Of a stretch of 64,000 bases of DNA, positions 43,594 through 51,776 are shown piece after piece. The notes under the pieces were generated by a model that worked only from the letters and a program-made list of their open reading frames with translations, was not told where the DNA came from and searched no databases. Origin of the DNA: Candidatus Woesearchaeota archaeon (GTDB lineage: Archaea > Nanobdellota > Nanobdellia > Woesearchaeales > UBA525); the NCBI GenBank assembly GCA_028818155.1, contig JAPPOH010000001.1:62001-126000 (forward strand), written 5' to 3'. Each line of letters begins with the position of its first letter. Position 1 is the first letter of the stretch. The translations under genes and the position numbers were made by a program.

Positions 43594-45521
43594 TGGTAGA
43601 GCTGAAGAGGACGCTCGGCTTTTGGATGACCTCTTCGTTTATTTTTCTCAATTTAGTGAACACTGGCATTTTCTTCGGCGTACAACTTGGTATTGCCGTC
43701 GCGGGGATTGACAGTCTTATCGCGTGGGTCCTCCTCGCGGGAGCGAGTATCTATACAGGAATGTGCTTCTCAGAGCTGATCACGATGTTCCCCACCGCAG
43801 GTGGCGTCTATGAGTTCGCGAAACAAGCATACGGTCGCTTTACAAGTTTCGAGATCGGCTGGATCATCTGGATCATCAACAATATCGCGACCGGACTCTT
43901 GATCATTGCAGCGATGGAGTACTTACTGCCAGACATAGCATTCACGTTTGGCAGCATCACGCTGAGCAGTGCGATCGTGAAAACAGTATGTTCTATCGCG
44001 ATTATTCTCCTGGTGAATTTTATCGCGTACAGGGGAGCGGATGACTCTGCTCGGCTCATGGTCACGCTCGCGATCTTCACGCTCGTGATCTGTGTTCTTG
44101 TTATCGTGCCGGGGTTGTGGCAAGTGCATACCTCGACATTCGTTGGGTTCTCGTGGGAATGGTCGCTTGTGCTCCTTGCAGGATTCTTGCTGTCTGAGAC
44201 GTTCTTTGGCTGGGAATCCGTGAGTTTTATGGCAGAAGAGATCAAGAACCCCTTGAAGACGATTCCTCGAGCAATGAACATGACAACTGTGTTCGTCTCC
44301 ATCCTCTCACTCGGTGTCGCAGGCGTCACCGTCGGTGTTCTTGGCGTGGATGGTGTGCTGAATAGTACGAGACCGTTCCTTGCTGTATTGCAGGCGTACG
44401 GCATGGACAAGTGGTTGCTGCTCTTCGCGAATATCGGCATCGTTGTGACATTCTTAGGGAATGCAGCGGGAAGTATTATCGGCAACCCGCGATTGTTGAT
44501 GGCACTCTCACGAGACAAGCTCTTCATTGAACAATTCGCGGACATTCACCCGCAGTTCCAAACACCGTATAGAGGGATTATGCTGCAAACACTCGTTGCA
44601 ATCCTCATCGTGCTCCTCTCCTCTGGCGCGTATCAGCAATTGTTAGAGATGCTTATCGCGCCCAGCATCTTATTGTACGCGTCTATGCTCCTGCTCGTCC
44701 CTTTTTTTCGGTGGAAGCGTCCGAAGGAAGAGCGACCGTACAAAGCGCCGCTCGGGAAGTTCTTGCCGCTCGTGCTTGTTGTGGGCTACATGTCGCTCCT
44801 CGGCGTATGGATCACGTATGACGTTTCAGCGATGGAACAACTCAGATTGTTAGGGAGTTTCATGCTGTTCAGCGTGCCTGTGTACTTACTCCTTACATAC
44901 TTTTACGACCCTGACGCGCTTGTTGGCACGATCAACAAATTCTCGTTCTTGAATCTCTGGCTGGAGAACATTCTGCTGCCGAAGCGTATCCGAAGAGAGG
45001 TGCTCGCATTACTACCTGAGGCGAAAGGGAAGAAGCTCCTCGAGTTCGGCGCTGGCGTTGGGACGATGACGATGCACCTCGCAGAACATGTAGGGGCGGA
45101 CGGGAAGGTGTACGCGCTCGAGCTGAGTGAAGGGAACCATCGTATTTTACAGAGTCGTGCGAGCAAACACCGGCACGTGCATGCGTTGCATGATCCGCAT
45201 ATGGTGAACCGTGTGCATCCAGATATTGAGGAGATTGATCTCGTTGTGAGTGTTGGATACTTGAGCTACATTCAAGACATCAGAAAAGTCTTAGGGGAGA
45301 TGCATGCTATCTTGCCGAGTCGTGGGCAGGTCTATTTCATTGAGTATATCGATTTCTTCTGGTTCCTCCCGAACCCAAAGTGGTTGTCTGATCCCGCAAC
45401 AGTACAACAAGCGTTTGCTGACGCTGGCTTCGCTGTCTCTGTGAAGATCAAGCGAGCGTTGTTCTGGAAGTACATGTTCGTGACCGGGATTAAGAAATCG
45501 GGGAATCACCCGTATATTTAG
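43593..45521 (+). CDS. APC-family amino-acid permease fused to a SAM-dependent methyltransferase
   Basis: 642 residues. Residues of about 10-440 form a 12-helix APC transporter (NTGIFFGVQLGIAVAG at the unwound TM1, FPTAGGVYEFAKQAYG, AGFLLSETFFGWESVSFMAEE in parts). Residues of about 460-642 are a Rossmann methyltransferase with motif I LLEFGAGVGTMTMHLAEHVG (in parts), ALELSEG at the motif II acid, and DLVVSVGYLSYI. The frame is continuous with no break. The methyltransferase may modify the substrate on entry or act on a lipid at the membrane; neither can be decided from sequence. I know no such fusion. Confidence 0.88.
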   Translation: MVELKRTLGFWMTSSFIFLNLVNTGIFFGVQLGIAVAGIDSLIAWVLLAGASIYTGMCFSELITMFPTAGGVYEFAKQAYGRFTSFEIGWIIWIINNIATGLLIIAAMEYLLPDIAFTFGSITLSSAIVKTVCSIAIILLVNFIAYRGADDSARLMVTLAIFTLVICVLVIVPGLWQVHTSTFVGFSWEWSLVLLAGFLLSETFFGWESVSFMAEEIKNPLKTIPRAMNMTTVFVSILSLGVAGVTVGVLGVDGVLNSTRPFLAVLQAYGMDKWLLLFANIGIVVTFLGNAAGSIIGNPRLLMALSRDKLFIEQFADIHPQFQTPYRGIMLQTLVAILIVLLSSGAYQQLLEMLIAPSILLYASMLLLVPFFRWKRPKEERPYKAPLGKFLPLVLVVGYMSLLGVWITYDVSAMEQLRLLGSFMLFSVPVYLLLTYFYDPDALVGTINKFSFLNLWLENILLPKRIRREVLALLPEAKGKKLLEFGAGVGTMTMHLAEHVGADGKVYALELSEGNHRILQSRASKHRHVHALHDPHMVNRVHPDIEEIDLVVSVGYLSYIQDIRKVLGEMHAILPSRGQVYFIEYIDFFWFLPNPKWLSDPATVQQAFADAGFAVSVKIKRALFWKYMFVTGIKKSGNHPYI

Positions 45522-46405
45522 CGCAACATCGGCACAAATGGGAGTTCCGTTTTAATCTGTGCCATTGGCTCTTCTTCACGGAACGCACCTAACAATGTCT
45601 CCAAGAACCCTTGCTCTTCTGTGTATGTGATCGTTTCCACGGTTGTGTTCGTGACTCGCCAGATGTGGTTTTCTGCTTCTTCTTTCCCGCCGAGTTCATC
45701 AACAAGGCCGAGGTTGTACGCTTCTATTCCGAGAAAGAAGCTCCCATCTGATGGCACATCCTCTACAGAAAGATTCCTGTTCTCAGCGATCTCCGCAATA
45801 AAGAACTCGTGCACGCGATCTAATTTTTCCTCGAGGAACGCGCGCTCGCTTCGCTGCAGTCGTTGGAAGGGACTCCCCACATCTTTGTTGTCGCCGGCTA
45901 CCAGTCTGTTGTGTGTGACGTTCCAGTCATCAAGGAACTCTTCAAAACTGAGGTAGCTGCTGATCACACCAATACTGCCGGTGACGCTCATTCTGTTCGC
46001 CACGACGTGATCTGTTGCTGATGCGATCCAGTAGCCGCCAGAAGCGCCCACTTCTCTGATCCATGCGACTGACGTTTTGTTCAACCCTTTCACCGCTTGC
46101 GCGATCTCATCGCTTGCAACGGCAGAGCCTCCAGGCGAGTTAATCTCGAGGATGACGCCGATGATACTGTCATCATCTCGTGCTTTCTCAAGCTGTTCCA
46201 CTATGTTTGTGCTTGTCGCGACAGCAACAAATCCACCAGGATCTGTGCTCATGATTGGACCAATGATTTGGACGACTGCGACATTCCCTGTTTCTATCTC
46301 ATTGCCGAACAGCGCGGCGATCACTGTACCCACGAACAAGAGTCCAAGAAGAATCGCGATGCTCACGAGGATTTTCGTCTTCCAGGGGAGTGCTTGCTTC
46401 TTCAT
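45518..46405 (-). CDS. sppA: Signal peptide peptidase SppA
   Basis: 295 residues. An N-terminal membrane helix (KILVSIAILLGLLFVGTVI) is followed by the S49 protease domain: VAVVQIIGPI, EINSPGGSAVASDEIAQAV with the nucleophile Ser, and EVGASGGYWIASATDHVVANR. The position where the general-base Lys is usually found reads His (ATDHV). SppA degrades leftover signal peptides in the membrane. It overlaps the RDD gene by 4 nt and is convergent with the permease fusion gene (4-nt overlap). Confidence 0.88.
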   Translation of the reverse strand: MKKQALPWKTKILVSIAILLGLLFVGTVIAALFGNEIETGNVAVVQIIGPIMSTDPGGFVAVATSTNIVEQLEKARDDDSIIGVILEINSPGGSAVASDEIAQAVKGLNKTSVAWIREVGASGGYWIASATDHVVANRMSVTGSIGVISSYLSFEEFLDDWNVTHNRLVAGDNKDVGSPFQRLQRSERAFLEEKLDRVHEFFIAEIAENRNLSVEDVPSDGSFFLGIEAYNLGLVDELGGKEEAENHIWRVTNTTVETITYTEEQGFLETLLGAFREEEPMAQIKTELPFVPMLR

Positions 46406-46878
46406 ATGAGCACCTTTCGCTCGTATAACGTTCGCGTGTTACTCAATTGCTCGAGGATGCCGCGACGCATGAACAGGATGCTGAGCGGCTCAATCACCCA
46501 AAAAAGGACGAATGGAAAGGCAGGAATGAAATAGCAATTTCTCACTGCGTGCCGCCACAAGTTGCTTGACTGCACGCGAATACTGAGGAGCATCATCCCG
46601 ATCGTCTGCCCGAGGAGGTATTCGAAGAGCACAAAGTATGTGTACACGATGAGGAAGAGCACGATCATCGCGCCAAGTTCTTTGTTCGTGTAGGTAAGGG
46701 CAAGAAACCCTGTCGTCTCGACGCGAGAGAGCAATTGCGCAAATACAGGTGTGAAGGGGATCGTGATGAACAGATCCAGGATGAGAATATCAATGATGAA
46801 TGCAACGAATCTCCTGAGGAAGCTCGCGTTGTGTTTGATCGTGCCTGTGCGCGGCGTGAGGAGTTTCTTGTAGTTCAT
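46402..46878 (-). CDS. RDD family membrane protein
   Basis: 158 residues with the RDD signature FLRRFVAFIIDILILDLFI (Arg, Asp, Asp in the first helix) and three further hydrophobic segments, then GQTIGMMLLSIRVQSS, typical of the family. RDD proteins are small membrane proteins of mostly unknown role, some linked to ion homeostasis. It is co-transcribed with sppA. Confidence 0.85.
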   Translation of the reverse strand: MNYKKLLTPRTGTIKHNASFLRRFVAFIIDILILDLFITIPFTPVFAQLLSRVETTGFLALTYTNKELGAMIVLFLIVYTYFVLFEYLLGQTIGMMLLSIRVQSSNLWRHAVRNCYFIPAFPFVLFWVIEPLSILFMRRGILEQLSNTRTLYERKVLI

Positions 46879-46937
46879 TGCAACGTGTCAAGAAGGCTGG
46901 TGTTTTAAGAGTTCCGGCGATCGATAATGGAGAAGTC

Positions 46938-47174
46938 CTATCGTAACGGAATTTTGAACAGAAAGAACACTGGCGCTCCATGCGTGGAAAGCTCCTGTGC
47001 AAACAGAGACTCCTCGCGGTGCACCAGGCCAAGTTCATACAGTGCTCGTCGAAGCGCCCATGCTACAGGAACTTCTTGATTTCGAAGGTATACAGCGTGT
47101 CTTTCACTTGGGTTCTGTATGATGCCGCATGTGTAATCAAGAACAGATTGTATGCTTTCTGTATCGTTGGCCAT
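46938..47174 (-). CDS. Unidentified small protein (78 aa)
   Basis: ATG 47174 has GGTTAAAAG about 28 nt upstream, which suits a leaderless transcript. The sequence is helical with a hydrophobic C-terminus ([12 protein letters not shown]). No family is recognised; the gene is short, so the call is tentative. Confidence 0.5.
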   Translation of the reverse strand: MANDTESIQSVLDYTCGIIQNPSERHAVYLRNQEVPVAWALRRALYELGLVHREESLFAQELSTHGAPVFFLFKIPLR

Positions 47175-47245
47175 GCGTGCGTGAATTCCCAGCTTCTTTT
47201 AACCCTTTCCAGTACTTTTATAAACATCCCACAGTTTGTTGTACG

Positions 47246-47575
47246 ATGGCACGTCCACCACCACCGACTGATGAGCAGCTACTTTCCCGTGTGCGCATTC
47301 CGCGTGGCGAAGAAGTACTTGGTAGGTTGGAGCAGCGGAATGGTGCGTCTCGGTGCACGATCCGGTGTTTAGATGGGAAGACGCGCATTTGTCGAATTCC
47401 TGGCAGGCTGAAGCGTAGATTGTGGGTCCGCGAAGGTGATATTGTCCTCGTGAAGCCGTGGGAGTTTGAAGGGGACAGTAGGGGAGATATTATTTTCAAG
47501 TATCGTCCGATTCAGGTGACGTGGCTGCAGAAGAATGGGCACTTGGATAAGCTGTCTGATATGGATGAGTTCTAG
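47246..47575 (+). CDS. Translation initiation factor aIF1A
   Basis: 109 residues from ATG 47246. The OB fold is clear: [20 protein letters not shown] in parts, [23 protein letters not shown] in parts, IVLVKPWEF, then DIIFKYRP. aIF1A promotes scanning-competent 30S complexes and blocks the A site. TTTATAAAC lies about 28 nt upstream, indicating a leaderless mRNA. Confidence 0.96.
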   Translation: MARPPPPTDEQLLSRVRIPRGEEVLGRLEQRNGASRCTIRCLDGKTRICRIPGRLKRRLWVREGDIVLVKPWEFEGDSRGDIIFKYRPIQVTWLQKNGHLDKLSDMDEF

Positions 47576-47611
47576 AGTAGCTATTTAAAGAGAGCGTGAT
47601 TCCGAGATAGC

Positions 47612-47902
47612 ATGAGACAAGCACAAACGCTAGGAATTGAACACGACCCGATGCAGGTATTCAACAAATTTGTTGATCCAGAGCAATTCCGAGCAGTGGT
47701 GCCAAAACGCTTGAAGATCTCAAGAAGATCACAACCATGGTTTTCATATAGGGGGAGAGTGCTCAATGTTTCTCTGCAAAGTTTACTACCTCCTACAGAT
47801 GTGCACGCTATGGAAGGTGTCAAACGAGATCATACGGGAACACACTACCCGGTACAGGAAGTTGGGGATGGTGTGTACGTGCGATTCCACCATTTTCTGT
47901 GA
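47612..47902 (+). CDS. Unidentified small protein (96 aa)
   Basis: CTATTTAAAG lies about 26 nt upstream of ATG 47612. The protein is basic and soluble (FVDPEQFRAVVPKRL, QPWFSYRGRVLNVSLQ) with no known motif. It sits alone between aIF1A and the convergent lspA. Confidence 0.55.
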   Translation: MRQAQTLGIEHDPMQVFNKFVDPEQFRAVVPKRLKISRRSQPWFSYRGRVLNVSLQSLLPPTDVHAMEGVKRDHTGTHYPVQEVGDGVYVRFHHFL

Positions 47903-47912
47903 AGCGAAAGTA

Positions 47913-48383
47913 CTAGGCCTTTCTTGCCTTCCGCCACTGATGGAACAAATAGACGAATATACCGACTAAAATAGCAGAGTCTGCAACATTGAAGACGGGC
48001 CACCAGCCCAAGTCGATGAAATCGATCACGAAGCCATGGGTGACTCTATCAAGAAGATTCCCCCAGAGTCCTGCGAGGATTGCAGCGTAGGAAAGTCGTT
48101 CAACCGGTGTCCGGAAGTCATGTGCATAGTATACGAGCACGGCAAACGCAACGATGCTTAAGAAAATAAACAAGGTGTTGTTATTTTGCATGATCCCCCA
48201 GTTCGCGCCCGTGTTCTGGAGGTAGGTGAACCACAACCAGGAGAAGATCGTTGTACTCTCACCGATCGCGTACCCTGTACTGATCACGTGCTTCGTGTAC
48301 TGATCAATGAATAAGAGGATGCCGAAGACGAAGGCACTTACAGGGATGGTCCAGTGCCGAAGTAGCTTGCGTGTCTTCTTCAT
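47913..48383 (-). CDS. lspA: Lipoprotein signal peptidase (signal peptidase II)
   Basis: 156 residues from ATG 48383. Four membrane helices and the aspartyl-protease motifs are intact: LFIDQYTKHVI, NTGANWGIMQNN, GNLLDRVTHGFVIDFIDLG in parts, and FNVADSAILVG. The catalytic Asp residues lie in LLDR and NVADS. The enzyme cleaves lipoprotein precursors after lipidation. LspA is a bacterial enzyme rarely noted in archaea; three lipobox proteins occur in this window. Confidence 0.93.
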   Translation of the reverse strand: MKKTRKLLRHWTIPVSAFVFGILLFIDQYTKHVISTGYAIGESTTIFSWLWFTYLQNTGANWGIMQNNNTLFIFLSIVAFAVLVYYAHDFRTPVERLSYAAILAGLWGNLLDRVTHGFVIDFIDLGWWPVFNVADSAILVGIFVYLFHQWRKARKA

Positions 48384-48434
48384 AGTTGTACAGGAGAAAT
48401 CACTCTTAAAAATGTATTGTGTCCCGCGCAAGGA

Positions 48435-49034
48435 CTAACGACTTCCGTCAGCCTGTCGCTCTAATTCGAGTTTTTTCGCGATAACTGCGGATTGCTGGTT
48501 CATCTGGTACGCGAGGACAATTTCATCAGCAAGCGCAGCTGCAGAGCTCTTCTTGCTGTTGAACGCTTTCTGGTATGCTGTCTGCGCCAACAACTTGAGG
48601 ACTTGATCGATGCGCCGTTGTGGTGCGCACTCGACCGCTTTCGGGTACCTCGCACCTCCATACTCGATCGTGATGATCTCTTCTCGTGGTGCGCCGTACT
48701 CGACCGCTTTCACAAGGACTTCGATCGGGTTCTTTTTTGTTTTCCGCTCGACGATCTCGAGTGCTTGCTCCATGATCTTATAGGCGGTGACACTCTTGCC
48801 TGTGCACGAGCCACTCGTCACTTTGTGCTTCTTTGCTCTGTGTCCTGGGACCATGAGTTTGTTGAGCAAGCGTTCAACGATGTTCACTCTGCTCTTGTGG
48901 AATCGGTTGCCAGCGTATCGTGCGCCTGTCTTTGGCGCGATCACGGGCTTTGTAGAGATGTAGCCTTGGAGGCCAGGGTCCTCTATGGTGATCCCTTCGC
49001 TGCTCCATCTGTTGAAGACGAGTATCTCGGTCAT
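48435..49034 (-). CDS. rps7: Small-subunit ribosomal protein S7
   Basis: 199 residues. The archaeal S7 pattern is present: VNIVERLLNKLMVPG, GKSVTAYKIMEQALEIVE, NPIEVLVKAVEYGAPREE in parts, GGARYPKAVECAPQRRIDQ in parts. It organises the 16S rRNA 3' major domain. The usual S12-S7-EF2 neighbours are not next to it. Confidence 0.96.
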   Translation of the reverse strand: MTEILVFNRWSSEGITIEDPGLQGYISTKPVIAPKTGARYAGNRFHKSRVNIVERLLNKLMVPGHRAKKHKVTSGSCTGKSVTAYKIMEQALEIVERKTKKNPIEVLVKAVEYGAPREEIITIEYGGARYPKAVECAPQRRIDQVLKLLAQTAYQKAFNSKKSSAAALADEIVLAYQMNQQSAVIAKKLELERQADGSR

Positions 49035-49111
49035 TCCTGTTTGGATCAGCAGGGTGTTTATAAGGGTTTCGACGGGTGTGGTTTTTTATATGGTGCTACA
49101 GTCCCGTCACT

Positions 49112-49759
49112 ATGTCACTTGAGAAGTATCGCGATGCAACTGACTGGACGTTCGGACTGAACCACGTGACGACGCTCCTTGGTCATGTTGGTGGAAGGAA
49201 AATTCTCGACATAGGTGTTGGAAGTGCAAGATATGCGCAGCAACTTGCGAATCAAGGAGCGGCTGTCGTCGGCACAGACAGGACACAGAGCTATCTTGAA
49301 AGATGGCAACAAGGACCAATACACTACGTGTGCGCAGATGGAGCATCATGTCTTGCTCAGGAGAGCGCAGATAGTGTCGTCGCAACATTTTCTCTCTGTG
49401 AAATGCCGCAGGACGTGATGGCACAAACTGCAGTGGATGTCGCACTCTCACTCAAACAAGGTGGGAGTTTCGTTCTCTGCGAACCACATCCTGATTCGCC
49501 AGGCTATGAATTCTACTCAAACCATAGAGAACTGCACGGTCCGAAAAGAGAAGGAACACCAGTCACTGTCCGCTTGCGTGGCACTGCACACACGTTTCAC
49601 GATTATTGGCACGCTGAATCCACATATCGAGAGGTGCTTCGCGATGCAGGGTTGACAGTGACCGCGCTGCGTGAACCAATGTGGCAGAGTGCTGGCGGCA
49701 TATGGCAAGCGGAGCGAGAGCAACCACCATACTTACTCCTTCGAGCGGAGAAACGTTAA
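49112..49759 (+). CDS. SAM-dependent methyltransferase
   Basis: 215 residues from ATG 49112, about 30 nt after TTTTTTATATG. The class I fold shows motif I KILDIGVGSARYAQQLANQG (in parts), VVGTDRT at motif II, DGASCLAQESADSVVATFSL in parts (motif IV/V), and LKQGGSFVLCEPHPD. The ending has HTFHDYWHAES. Substrate unknown. Its 3' end overlaps the convergent DUF3179 gene by 4 nt. Confidence 0.85.
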   Translation: MSLEKYRDATDWTFGLNHVTTLLGHVGGRKILDIGVGSARYAQQLANQGAAVVGTDRTQSYLERWQQGPIHYVCADGASCLAQESADSVVATFSLCEMPQDVMAQTAVDVALSLKQGGSFVLCEPHPDSPGYEFYSNHRELHGPKREGTPVTVRLRGTAHTFHDYWHAESTYREVLRDAGLTVTALREPMWQSAGGIWQAEREQPPYLLLRAEKR

Positions 49760-50676
49760 GGATTCACAACAATAGTCTCAGGATTGTATGCGTACCACGC
49801 GAACCAGTACGCATCGTAATGTGTGATGTGACTTCCTTTATCATCAACAACATCAATGCTTCCTAATGTTGTATTCTGCGTAATGGTTAAAATGCCATCG
49901 CCCGTATCATACACGAGCTTCCCGAGCTCTTCTTTTAAGACAGTGTACGCCTTCCCTTTGTACAGAATGCCATGCACCATTCTTTTTGTATGGTACCTAT
50001 CATCCTCTTCTGCGACGGCAAAGTACAAGCGCAATGCATCCTCGTATCCTTGGTATGGCGGGTTGTCATAGTCTCTCGCGTGTCCTGTCTGTTGTGAGAG
50101 GACTTGCGTCTCTGGATAGAGCGCGGTCCACTGTCCGAATGTCGTGACTGCGACAGGGAATGTTGTAAGAGAGGTACCTTTCTCAGGTCCTGTTACTGCG
50201 GTGCCGAGCATTTGCGGATAGTAACTGTCCGTCTTTCTGTCATACATGACAAGATTGCTGTTGTATAATTTACCCGAAACACCGAGGTTCACATCTTCAT
50301 AACCGATAACTGTGCCTGTGAGCGGACAATACGTGACGCTAAAGCCTTCTTCGTTCACGATTTCGTGCCAGTACAGGATCTTTTGCGGGATCGCGAGTGT
50401 CTTCCCTTCATGATGCACGCCGAAGATGAGTTCGTCATCTCCCAGGTGTTCCTCGTTCCTCGCTGCCTCCGGTGTGATGTATAGAGGAGTGTCAATCGCT
50501 GGGATGCCATCCTTGCGAACGCCGCCGTGCGCGAGGTTGTCAGCTATGTAATCAAGGTACGTGGATTCCTGGCTACTGTCAGGTAACTCGTGTGTTGGAC
50601 GGAAAAACATGAGTGTAGCAGCTGCAATGAGGATGAGGCCAAGTACGAATACTACTCCTCGTGTGACGATGTGCAT
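49756..50676 (-). CDS. DUF3179 domain protein, membrane-anchored
   Basis: 306 residues. One N-terminal transmembrane helix is followed by the DUF3179 domain, with GIPAIDTPLYITPEAA, DELIFGVHHEGKTLAIPQK in parts, EGFSVTYCPLTGTVIGYE in parts and LYNSNLVMYDRKTDSYYPQ in parts. The function of the family is unknown, and it acts outside the membrane. A leaderless promoter (ATATAGGATTT region) lies upstream. Confidence 0.88.
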   Translation of the reverse strand: MHIVTRGVVFVLGLILIAAATLMFFRPTHELPDSSQESTYLDYIADNLAHGGVRKDGIPAIDTPLYITPEAARNEEHLGDDELIFGVHHEGKTLAIPQKILYWHEIVNEEGFSVTYCPLTGTVIGYEDVNLGVSGKLYNSNLVMYDRKTDSYYPQMLGTAVTGPEKGTSLTTFPVAVTTFGQWTALYPETQVLSQQTGHARDYDNPPYQGYEDALRLYFAVAEEDDRYHTKRMVHGILYKGKAYTVLKEELGKLVYDTGDGILTITQNTTLGSIDVVDDKGSHITHYDAYWFAWYAYNPETIVVNP

Positions 50677-50762
50677 GGAGTGGCCGTTCTCCCTGTGTTT
50701 ATATAGGATTTCCAGAATCGGGATGAAAAAAATTTAAAAATGGATGAGCACCACTTATCGCA

Positions 50763-51026
50763 ATGGCAGCGAAGAAAAAAGCAGCAAAGAAAGCAAAGAA
50801 ACCAAAGGACGCGTCCAAAGATGAGCAGATCGGCTTTCACAAGGGAAGCTTGATGACACTCGCGAAAGAGCGGGAAGAACTTGTTCGTATCTTAAGCATT
50901 GTTGAGCAACTCATGCAGATGCACAATACTGCGCTCAAAGAGCATGGTGTGGAGATCGAGCAAGAGTTGCAGCAAGCGAACGCGCCAATTAAGAAGTCAA
51001 AGCCTCCTATTGAAGATATCCTTTAA
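50763..51026 (+). CDS. Small protein with Lys-rich N-terminus and coiled coil (87 aa)
   Basis: AAATTTAAAAAT lies about 25 nt upstream of ATG 50763. Residues 1-20 are Lys/Ala repeats, as in the DsbA protein and the ATPase of this genome; residues 30-75 form an amphipathic helix (REELVRILSIVEQLMQM). No family is recognised. Its 3' end overlaps the convergent PUA gene by 4 nt. Confidence 0.6.
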   Translation: MAAKKKAAKKAKKPKDASKDEQIGFHKGSLMTLAKEREELVRILSIVEQLMQMHNTALKEHGVEIEQELQQANAPIKKSKPPIEDIL

Positions 51027-51487
51027 TAGAGCGCGTGCACGTACCGTGTCTTGGGAATGTAGTTGAGGATCTTTCCTTCAACATATTTCCCGCAACCGAT
51101 GAATGATTCTTCGTGTTGCATGATGACGAAGTTGCCCGGTTCTATCTCTTCATCCTGTTCTAAGTCATTGCCGAGCATCCAGGATTGCATCTGCCCTTTG
51201 ACAAGCGTGACGATTTTTTGTGTGCATTCCTTTCCTATCAATTGCGTGCCTTCTATTGTTAAGCGAATCTTGCCGTTGAAGAACGCGCCGAAATAGAGGC
51301 CCATGGAATCGATTCTGAGCTTGTCAACATCTAGCTCTTTCAAATCTTTTGAAAACAAATAGATTTTTTGTTTCTTTTCGCTCAGCATGAAAATGTAGTC
51401 GAGTTTTCCTTCGTAGCCATACTGTTCAGCGAGCTGTTTGTGAATGCGCTTCACTTCTTTGCTGTTGAGAAATTTGAGGTTGGTCAT
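51023..51487 (-). CDS. PUA-domain protein of the NOL1/NOP2-associated family
   Basis: 154 residues. It resembles the COG3270-type archaeal family: NLKFLNSKEVKRIHKQL, YIFMLSEKKQKIYLFSKDL in parts, LRIDSMGLYFGAFFNGKIRLTIEG in parts, then the PUA part PGNFVIMQHEESFIGCGKYVEG in parts. PUA domains bind RNA, so a role in ribosome or tRNA maturation is likely. It overlaps the small gene upstream by 4 nt and is in the aIF5B operon. Confidence 0.8.
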   Translation of the reverse strand: MTNLKFLNSKEVKRIHKQLAEQYGYEGKLDYIFMLSEKKQKIYLFSKDLKELDVDKLRIDSMGLYFGAFFNGKIRLTIEGTQLIGKECTQKIVTLVKGQMQSWMLGNDLEQDEEIEPGNFVIMQHEESFIGCGKYVEGKILNYIPKTRYVHALY

Positions 51488-51774
51488 GCGAAGCGTTCAC
51501 GAGGGATGTGCCTGCGTTTTCCAAGCAGTTGTCGATTGGTTATGTTTCCAGCTCTTGCCTGTGTAATGCCTGCACGTACAGATCTGAAAAGAGCGCCAGG
51601 ACTGCTCTCTCTACCTAACACTTCATACGAACGTTTACGTGCGCCAGGGAGTCCATAGCCGGTGACTGTGACAGATGTAACTTTTGCAGTGCCGAGGTTA
51701 TTTCCTGCTAATTCTTTCATATAATTAATAGCTGTTGCTCCAGTTACGTCTAGTGTGCATCTTGCTGGTTCCAT
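51484..51774 (-). CDS. Small basic protein in the aIF5B operon (96 aa)
   Basis: ATG 51774 follows the aIF5B stop by 2 nt, with a G-rich SD (GGGGGG) inside the aIF5B end. The sequence is basic with ARKRSYEVLGRESSPGALFR and LLGKRRHIPRERF. Ribosomal S6e often neighbours aIF5B in archaea, but I cannot align this protein with S6e, so I leave it unnamed. A translation-related role is inferred from position only. Confidence 0.6.
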   Translation of the reverse strand: MEPARCTLDVTGATAINYMKELAGNNLGTAKVTSVTVTGYGLPGARKRSYEVLGRESSPGALFRSVRAGITQARAGNITNRQLLGKRRHIPRERFA

Positions 51775-51776
51775 AT

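Noticed and set aside
51484-51774. Possible ribosomal protein S6e next to aIF5B
   Set aside because: The position fits, but the sequence lacks the S6e pattern that I know, so it is left as an unnamed small basic protein.
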